Shown: in pieces, positions 6,305 to 9,879 of the stretch
How the letters are laid out: every line of letters starts with the position of its first letter
Numbering within the stretch: the first letter of the stretch is position 1
DNA from: Acidobacteriota bacterium
Lineage (GTDB): Bacteria; Acidobacteriota; Polarisedimenticolia; JAPUIV01
Direction of reading: 5' to 3'
NCBI GenBank assembly: GCA_027296665.1
Contig: JAPUIV010000029.1
Coordinates: 1 to 9,879 of the forward strand
DNA length: 9,879 nucleotides
Program-made: the position numbers and the translations under genes
Notes under the pieces: generated by a model
What the model was told of the DNA's origin: nothing
What the model saw: only the letters and a program-made list of their open reading frames with translations
Database searches by the model: none

Positions 6305-6747
6305 CGCCCCTTCACCTCATATTGTTTGTTGTGGGCGGGGATCTCGACCCCCTCATCCCGAAAGGTGCCATCTCGCAGTATCCAGCTCCTGAATTCATCC
6401 AGGCCCCGCGCGGAAACCGACAGGATCAGGTAGGAGTATCCTTCCCAGGCCCTTTCCTGATCGAACGCCGAGGGGAGGCAGGGGTGATCGGGATGCGAGT
6501 GGTAGATCCCGACAACCTCGGTACCCGCCCGGGCGGCGTCCGCGTCGGCCCGGCGGAAATCGGACGGATCCATCTCGTAGCGGTCGCGGGATCGTTCCCG
6601 GTTGAGGTTCTTGGCGGCAACGACCCGGCGCACCTCCCGCCGAGCACCCGATGCGTTTCCGATCAGGAGACCGCAAGCTTCATCCGGGTACCGGCTGGTG
6701 ACATGCGCGGAGACCTCTGCCAGGTGGATCTCCCCCATTCGCAGCAT
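6301..6747 (-). CDS. mec: JAMM/MPN+ metallopeptidase (Mec-like, releases cysteine from CysO)
   Basis: This is a 148-residue soluble JAB1/MPN/Mov34 zinc peptidase. The complete JAMM signature is visible: E23 in PDEACG, then H83-S-H85 followed by S93 and D96 (HSHPDHPCLPSAFD). Its closest functional model is mycobacterial Mec, which hydrolyses the CysO-cysteine adduct to free cysteine and CysO. Length and N-terminal layout fit that family. It is the first gene of the operon, overlapping cysO by 4 nt. The ATG is preceded by AGGTGA with about 4 nt spacing, and an in-frame ATG three codons later has no comparable site. The upstream extended -10 promoter and a small inverted repeat covering its ribosome binding site may control expression. 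It could additionally cleave the seven-residue tail of the neighbouring carrier, by analogy with QbsD and HcyD; this is untested. Confidence 0.94.
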   Translation of the reverse strand: MLRMGEIHLAEVSAHVTSRYPDEACGLLIGNASGARREVRRVVAAKNLNRERSRDRYEMDPSDFRRADADAARAGTEVVGIYHSHPDHPCLPSAFDQERAWEGYSYLILSVSARGLDEFRSWILRDGTFRDEGVEIPAHNKQYEVKGR

Positions 6748-6748
6748 T

Positions 6749-6774
6749 TTTCACCTATCTCTTCTGGTGTGAAA
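6749..6774. repeat. Inverted repeat over the mec ribosome binding site
   Basis: TTTCAC (6749-6754) and GTGAAA (6769-6774) form an exact 6-bp dyad separated by 14 bases. In the mec transcript the hairpin would cover the AGGTGA ribosome binding site; as DNA it could be an operator just downstream of the predicted transcript start. Six base pairs is short, so chance is possible. Confidence 0.3.
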
Positions 6775-6799
6775 CCCTGGAGTACGCCCTAAGGACGTG

Positions 6800-6808
6800 A
6801 TTATAACA
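6800..6808 (-). promoter_or_regulatory. Extended -10 promoter of the mec-cysO-moeB-cysM-cstA operon
   Basis: On the minus strand TGTTATAAT gives a perfect TATAAT (6800-6805) with the TG of an extended -10. There is no good -35: the best match at a 16-bp spacing is TTTCTC (6822-6827). The predicted start is near 6793, about 46 nt before mec. The spacer overlaps the -35 box of the divergent plus-strand promoter. Confidence 0.65.
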
Positions 6809-6815
6809 CGATTGA

Positions 6816-6845
6816 TTGACAGAGAAACTCGGGCTTGCCTACAAT
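6816..6845 (+). promoter_or_regulatory. Sigma70-type promoter of the TolB-like/pilZ/dehydratase operon
   Basis: A perfect TTGACA (6816-6821) is followed after 18 bp by TACAAT (6840-6845), one mismatch from consensus. The predicted start is near 6852, about 36 nt before the ATG at 6888. Because the promoter covers it, the upstream in-frame TTG at 6816 is unlikely to be a start codon. Confidence 0.72.
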
Positions 6846-6887
6846 TCCGGTGGGCCCGGGCCCGATCGCCTTCCTTTTGGGGTGCCA

Positions 6888-7415
6888 ATGGCTGTTTCGG
6901 AGGAGGAACCGTCGGACGGGGGGAGCGGAAAATCGGCGCCTGCCCGGCGGTACTTTAATGGAGGAGTTGCGCCGGCGAGGTTTCCCCGTCTCCGGCTGTC
7001 CATACTGGCCTTTCTCCTGCTGTCGACCCTGTACGCCATCCACACCCTCAGGAAGATGGCCCGGGAGGATCGCGTCACGGTGCTGATCACCGCCTTTCGC
7101 GCCGTGGGGTCCGGCGTGGAGAACTCGGTTCTGGAGGAACTCACCGATCGGGTGGCAACCAGGGTCTCCCGCCTCTCGCAGGTCCGGATGGTGATTCTCG
7201 ACCGGAACGGCGGGACTGATCCTACCGCCACCGTCCAACTGTCAGGGGTGTTGTCGCTCGAGGGGGGGGAGATCCGGGTCGAGGTCCGTTTGCGGGCCCT
7301 GAGCGAAACCGGCAGGTCGGCGATTCATACCGCCCTCGGACCGGCCGACCGGATCGAGACCTTGGCCGATTCGATCGTTCAATGGATCGGCGAGAACTTA
7401 TCCCTTTCCGGGTGA
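6888..7415 (+). CDS. Membrane-anchored protein with TolB-N/FlgO-like domain
   Basis: This 175-residue protein has a polar N-terminus with basic residues before the membrane segment, one hydrophobic segment at about 37-54 (LSILAFLLLSTLYAIHTL) and a soluble domain at about 62-170. No cleavage site is evident, so it is probably a single-pass anchored protein with the domain outside the cytoplasm. The pattern of the domain (VTVLITAF, a helix with ELTDRVATRVSRL, VRMVILDR, then VQLSGVLSLEGGEIRVEVRL and TGRSAIHT) resembles the TolB N-terminal/FlgO/CsgG-like fold found in envelope proteins and in adenylate-cyclase-linked TPR proteins, where it reads as IAVLPF...VLEGSVRR...VQLID. No catalytic motif is seen. 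I start at the ATG at 6888 because a promoter covers the upstream part of the frame; GGGGTG gives a modest ribosome binding site. It is 21 nt from the PilZ gene. Function unknown; fold assignment is by eye. Confidence 0.72.
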   Translation: MAVSEEEPSDGGSGKSAPARRYFNGGVAPARFPRLRLSILAFLLLSTLYAIHTLRKMAREDRVTVLITAFRAVGSGVENSVLEELTDRVATRVSRLSQVRMVILDRNGGTDPTATVQLSGVLSLEGGEIRVEVRLRALSETGRSAIHTALGPADRIETLADSIVQWIGENLSLSG

Positions 7416-7427
7416 AGGGAAAGGAGG
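7403..7427 (+). promoter_or_regulatory. Intercistronic hairpin overlapping the pilZ ribosome binding site
   Basis: CCTTTCC (7403-7409) and GGAAAGG (7418-7424) form an exact 7-bp stem with an 8-nt loop that holds the upstream stop codon TGA (7413-7415). The 3' arm runs into the strong ribosome binding site AAGGAGG (7421-7427). Ribosomes finishing the upstream gene would open the stem, which would couple translation of the two genes. Pairing is seen; coupling is inferred. Confidence 0.4.
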
Positions 7428-7436
7428 ATCGGAAAA

Positions 7437-7796
7437 TTGGTGAAGATCGGGCCACGCAATCCCTTGAACCGGCGGGCTCGGATCCGGACCCGGATCCGTA
7501 TCAGCACCGCCGGGGAACCGATCCGGATGGAAACGGTCGACCTGGGCCCCGGCGGCGCCCAGTGCCTGTCGCCGCAGTCATTGCCCATCGGCGGCTCCTT
7601 CCCCTGCCGGGTCTGGTTGGGGGAGGGGGCGGACGATGCCTGGGTCGAAGTCGTGGCCCGGGTGGTGCGTTCGGAGTTCCGCCAGGATGGATTCCACATC
7701 GGGCTGCAATTCACCGGTCTGAACCGGGCGATCCGGGAGACCCTCAAGAAATTCCTGGACCGGCAGGAACGGAAAGTTGAAGAGGATCCCCCCTGA
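7437..7796 (+). CDS. PilZ-domain protein (possible c-di-GMP effector)
   Basis: This 119-residue cytosolic protein is a single PilZ domain. PilZ domains bind cyclic di-GMP through an N-terminal RxxxR and a [D/N]xSxxG motif. Here an arginine-rich start (RRARIRTRIRIS, 12-23) supplies RxxxR, and DLGPGG (35-40) sits where the second motif belongs, with glycine in place of serine. The end (GFHIGLQFTGLNRAIRETLKKFL) is typical of the family. Binding is plausible but the Ser-to-Gly change makes it less certain. The start is a TTG 9 nt after AAGGAGG; the adjacent in-frame GTG at 7440 is possible with a 12-nt spacer. The stop overlaps the next gene's ATG by one base (TGATG). A stand-alone PilZ next to an envelope-anchored protein and an amino-acid dehydratase gives no clear pathway. 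Confidence 0.85.
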   Translation: MVKIGPRNPLNRRARIRTRIRISTAGEPIRMETVDLGPGGAQCLSPQSLPIGGSFPCRVWLGEGADDAWVEVVARVVRSEFRQDGFHIGLQFTGLNRAIRETLKKFLDRQERKVEEDPP

Positions 7797-8755
7797 TGTG
7801 GACCGAGACGGTGACCATGGATGGCGTTCGGCGGGCTGCGGTGGAAAACCGCGGCATCCTGCACCGGACACCCATAGTCGGATCGAAGACCCTGGGCGAG
7901 ATCGCCGGATGCGAACTTCTCCTGAAGCTGGAAAACTTTCAGAAGACCGGTTCATTCAAACCCCGCGGTGCCTTGCACAACATCCGGAGCCTGCCGGAGG
8001 CCGACCGCCGGCGGGGGGTGGTCACCATTTCGGCGGGAAACCATGCCCAGGGGGTCGCCTTTGCCGGAGCCGTTCTCGGCGTTCCGACCACCGTGGTCAT
8101 GCCGGAAACCGCCTCTCCGGTCAAGGTCCGGGCCGCCAAGGGCTACGGCGCCCGCGTGATCCTGCACGGGGACGTTTCGGCCGCCTTCGAAAAGCTGGAC
8201 GAGATCCGCGCCCGGGAAGGCCTCGCCTACGTTCACGCCTTCGACGATCCCCTCACAGTGGAAGGCCAGGGGACGGTGGGACTGGAGATCTGCGAGGAGG
8301 TTCCGGAATTCGACGCGGTGGTGGTCGGGGTCGGGGGCGGGGGATTGATCTCCGGGGTCGCCATGGCGGTGAAGGCGATCCGGCCCCGGGTCCGGATCAT
8401 CGGTATCGAACCCGAAGGGGCCCCGGCGATGTTCGAAAGCCGGAAGAAGGGGAAACCAGTCCGGCTGCAGCGGCCCGATACGATCGCCGACGGTCTTGCC
8501 CCGCCCTTCGTCGGAGACCTGAATTTCGAGATCTGCCGGGACCTGGTGGATGACCTGATCCTGGTCGGCGACGACGAGATCCGCGAAGCGGTTGGCCTCC
8601 TCTTGGAACGGGGAAAGATCCTGGCGGAACCGGCCGGGGCCGCCGGCCTCGCGGCGCTCCTCCGCCGCCGGACCGGCCTGCCGGAAGGGGCCCGGGTGGT
8701 TTGTGTGGTGAGTGGAGGGAACGTCGATCGAAACCGATTGAGGGAGATCCTTTAA
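7796..8755 (+). CDS. Threonine dehydratase-family PLP enzyme (short form)
   Basis: This 319-residue fold-type II PLP enzyme resembles threonine ammonia-lyase, which converts threonine to 2-oxobutanoate and ammonia. Visible are the PLP lysine K55 in GSFKPRGA (52-59), SAGNHAQG (79-86), the phosphate-binding loop GVGGGGLISG (178-187), AEPAGAAG (277-284) and SGGN (306-309). It has no C-terminal ACT regulatory domain, so it matches the short catabolic (TdcB), serine dehydratase or serine racemase-like forms rather than feedback-controlled IlvA. The ATG overlaps the pilZ stop (TGATG), so the genes are probably translationally coupled. Its stop overlaps that of the convergent cyclodeaminase-family gene. 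A dehydratase of this family next to a cyclodeaminase-family gene also recalls EutB/EutC of hydroxyectoine breakdown, but the genes are convergent and no other Eut gene is seen. Family confident; substrate not. Confidence 0.9.
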   Translation: MWTETVTMDGVRRAAVENRGILHRTPIVGSKTLGEIAGCELLLKLENFQKTGSFKPRGALHNIRSLPEADRRRGVVTISAGNHAQGVAFAGAVLGVPTTVVMPETASPVKVRAAKGYGARVILHGDVSAAFEKLDEIRAREGLAYVHAFDDPLTVEGQGTVGLEICEEVPEFDAVVVGVGGGGLISGVAMAVKAIRPRVRIIGIEPEGAPAMFESRKKGKPVRLQRPDTIADGLAPPFVGDLNFEICRDLVDDLILVGDDEIREAVGLLLERGKILAEPAGAAGLAALLRRRTGLPEGARVVCVVSGGNVDRNRLREIL

Positions 8756-9765
8756 AAGTCCAGGTAGGTTCCCGTCCCTTTTTCCCGGGCCAGTTCCAGG
8801 ATCCGGCCCGCCGTGGCGATGTCATAGATGGCGAGACCCAGATTCAAGCAGAGTATCCGTTCCACCTCCGATACCCGGCCAGGTACCTTTCCCGCCTCGA
8901 TTCCCCCCAGATCGGCATCGATTTCCGGCAGTTCGAGGAAGTAGCCCTCCTCCCGCGTGCGCAGAAGCTGCGGGATATCGTCGGTCACCAACCGATCGAC
9001 GCCGCGCATCAACTCCGGTTTCCAGTAGGCATCGTAATCGAGGGCGATCCCGAGGGCCCCCTCCGCCAACCAGGCGAGCTCGATGACCGGGTCGGGATTC
9101 TTGCGGATCGGCGCCGCGGTGATGATGATATCGGCGCCATCGACCGCTTCCTCCGGACCTGGGTCACCGCGCCAATCAATTGCAGGATGAAGAGACCGCA
9201 TCTCCTCGACGAACTGGCGCGTCCGTTCCGGCTCGATGTCAAAGGCATGCACCCGGCGGAGGGAAGGATGGGCCAGCCGCAGCGCCTCGATGTGGGTTCT
9301 ACCCTGCACGCCGCAACCCAGGATCGCCAGGGTTACCGGTTCCTTGCGGGCCAACCGGCGGGAGGCGACGGCCGAGGCGGCGGCGGTGCGCATGGCGGTG
9401 ATCCAGGAGCAGTCCATTACCGCGATGGGGAGGCCGGTCTCCGGATCGTTCAGGATCAACAGGCCGGTGATGTAGGGTAATCCCCGGGTGGGATTGTCCG
9501 GAAAGCCGCCGACCCACTTGATTCCCGCGGTGTTCCGGTCGGGAAGGTAGGCCGGCATGGCGTGCAGGAAGTTGTCGTTGCCCGCCTTTCCGGGGTGCAC
9601 CCCCGGTTTGGGCGGCATTTCCGCCCGCCCCAGCCCCCTGTCCTTGAGGGCGAGGGCGATCAGATCGATGATCTCCCCCATGCCGAGTCCTATCGATTCG
9701 ATGTCCGACCGGGAGAGGTACAGGAATTGATTTTTGAGACGATTTTTGGCTGCCATGATCGGCAC
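8752..9765 (-). CDS. Ornithine cyclodeaminase/mu-crystallin family dehydrogenase
   Basis: This cytosolic NAD(P)-dependent enzyme (337 residues from the GTG) belongs to the family that includes ornithine and lysine cyclodeaminases, archaeal alanine dehydrogenase, ketimine reductases, SbnB and EutC. Visible are K83 in GIKWVGGFPDNP, R126 in TAMRTAAASAVA, the Rossmann loop GCGVQG (150-155), D243 followed by KPEL, in the region of the catalytic aspartate of ornithine cyclodeaminase, and YDIATAG (314-320) near the end. All core residues seem present. Start choice is open: GTG at 9765 follows GGAGG by 14 nt, while ATG at 9756 lies 3 nt after the start predicted from an extended -10 element, so the shorter 334-residue form is equally likely. 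The gene converges on the dehydratase with overlapping stops and diverges from citrate synthase. The substrate cannot be assigned. Confidence 0.9.
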   Translation of the reverse strand: MPIMAAKNRLKNQFLYLSRSDIESIGLGMGEIIDLIALALKDRGLGRAEMPPKPGVHPGKAGNDNFLHAMPAYLPDRNTAGIKWVGGFPDNPTRGLPYITGLLILNDPETGLPIAVMDCSWITAMRTAAASAVASRRLARKEPVTLAILGCGVQGRTHIEALRLAHPSLRRVHAFDIEPERTRQFVEEMRSLHPAIDWRGDPGPEEAVDGADIIITAAPIRKNPDPVIELAWLAEGALGIALDYDAYWKPELMRGVDRLVTDDIPQLLRTREEGYFLELPEIDADLGGIEAGKVPGRVSEVERILCLNLGLAIYDIATAGRILELAREKGTGTYLDF

Positions 9766-9774
9766 ATTCTAGCA
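9766..9774 (-). promoter_or_regulatory. Possible extended -10 promoter of the cyclodeaminase-family gene
   Basis: On the minus strand TGCTAGAAT forms an extended -10 (TAGAAT at 9766-9771) without a recognisable -35. The predicted start is near 9759, upstream of the ATG at 9756 by about 3 nt, which would make a near-leaderless transcript and place the GTG at 9765 outside the message. Confidence 0.35.
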
Positions 9775-9826
9775 CTCTTCCTCCCTTGATTCTCCGAGGT
9801 GGCTCGTGTTAATCTCCTCGGGTGTC

Positions 9827-9879
9827 ATGAGCAAAGAGACTCTTTCAATAACCGACAATCGCACCGGCAAGGAATACGA
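9827..9879 (+). CDS. gltA: Citrate synthase, N-terminal fragment cut by the window edge
   Basis: Seventeen complete codons are present, starting MSKETLSITDNRTGKEY. The block LSITDNRTGKEY matches the start of many bacterial citrate synthases, where a form like LTVTDNRTGKTYE precedes the catalytic domain. Citrate synthase condenses oxaloacetate and acetyl-CoA at the entry to the TCA cycle. The ATG has only a weak upstream GGGTG as ribosome binding site. The gene diverges from the cyclodeaminase-family gene with at most 61 bp between them. No catalytic residue is within the window, so the call rests on this N-terminal motif alone. Confidence 0.72.
   Translation, partial: MSKETLSITDNRTGKEY

Noticed and set aside
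7479..7498. Two copies of the palindrome CGGATCCG, 12 bp apart
   Set aside because: They fall in arginine-rich coding sequence of the PilZ gene (RIRTRIRI) and follow from Arg/Ile codon use; no third copy in register and no sign of an operator.
8701..9480. Plus-strand open frame of 259 codons
   Set aside because: Antisense to the cyclodeaminase-family gene and overlapping the end of the dehydratase gene; no family features.
7796..9765. EutB/EutC hydroxyectoine catabolism pair
   Set aside because: The two families match, but the genes are convergent, and no EutD/EutE-type hydrolases or ectoine transporters are in the window.
9786..9814. Possible plus-strand promoter TTGATT-N17-TTAATC for citrate synthase
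   Set aside because: Both boxes are poor, and the predicted start would be about 7 nt from the ATG; too weak to annotate.

Overview
The window is a GC-rich (roughly 60 percent by eye), gene-dense bacterial chromosome segment with no mobile elements, CRISPR arrays, tRNA or rRNA. It holds ten complete genes and the first codons of an eleventh. The Hfq variant (long basic N-terminus, tyrosine-rich Sm2 ending) resembles Hfq-like proteins I associate with Acidobacteriota and related phyla. That placement is a guess from protein style, not a phylogenetic result.

Left part, minus strand (read right to left). A tightly packed operon starts from an extended -10 promoter near 6800: a JAMM peptidase (mec), a CysO-type sulfur carrier, a rhodanese-MoeB fusion, a CysM-type cysteine synthase and a CstA transporter. 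Junctions are a 4-nt overlap, 3-nt gap, 2-nt gap and 1-nt overlap. The first four make up the protein-bound-sulfur route to cysteine known from Mycobacterium tuberculosis. The rhodanese-MoeB protein would activate and thiocarboxylate CysO, CysM would add the sulfur to an activated serine, and the JAMM peptidase would release cysteine. Here CysO carries seven residues after its Gly-Gly, so the peptidase may also have to trim it first. Downstream, hfq and otsA (trehalose-6-phosphate synthase) form a second minus-strand unit with its own strong promoter (TTGACA-N17-TAGAAT) and a leader of about 130 nt that can form mutually exclusive hairpins around the hfq ribosome binding site. Bases 1-87, after otsA, show no gene and no clear terminator.

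Right part, plus strand. A divergent promoter (TTGACA-N18-TACAAT) drives a membrane-anchored protein with a TolB-N/FlgO-like domain, a PilZ-domain protein and a threonine dehydratase-family enzyme. The last gene converges on an ornithine cyclodeaminase-family gene, and the two stop codons overlap in a shared TTAA. Divergent from that gene, the window ends inside the first 17 codons of a probable citrate synthase gene.

The overall theme is amino-acid and central carbon metabolism (cysteine, threonine/serine, ornithine- or alanine-type chemistry, citrate synthase, pyruvate/peptide uptake) with stress and regulatory genes (trehalose, Hfq, PilZ). The most noteworthy points are the CysO operon with its tailed carrier and N-terminal rhodanese fusion, and the hfq leader.
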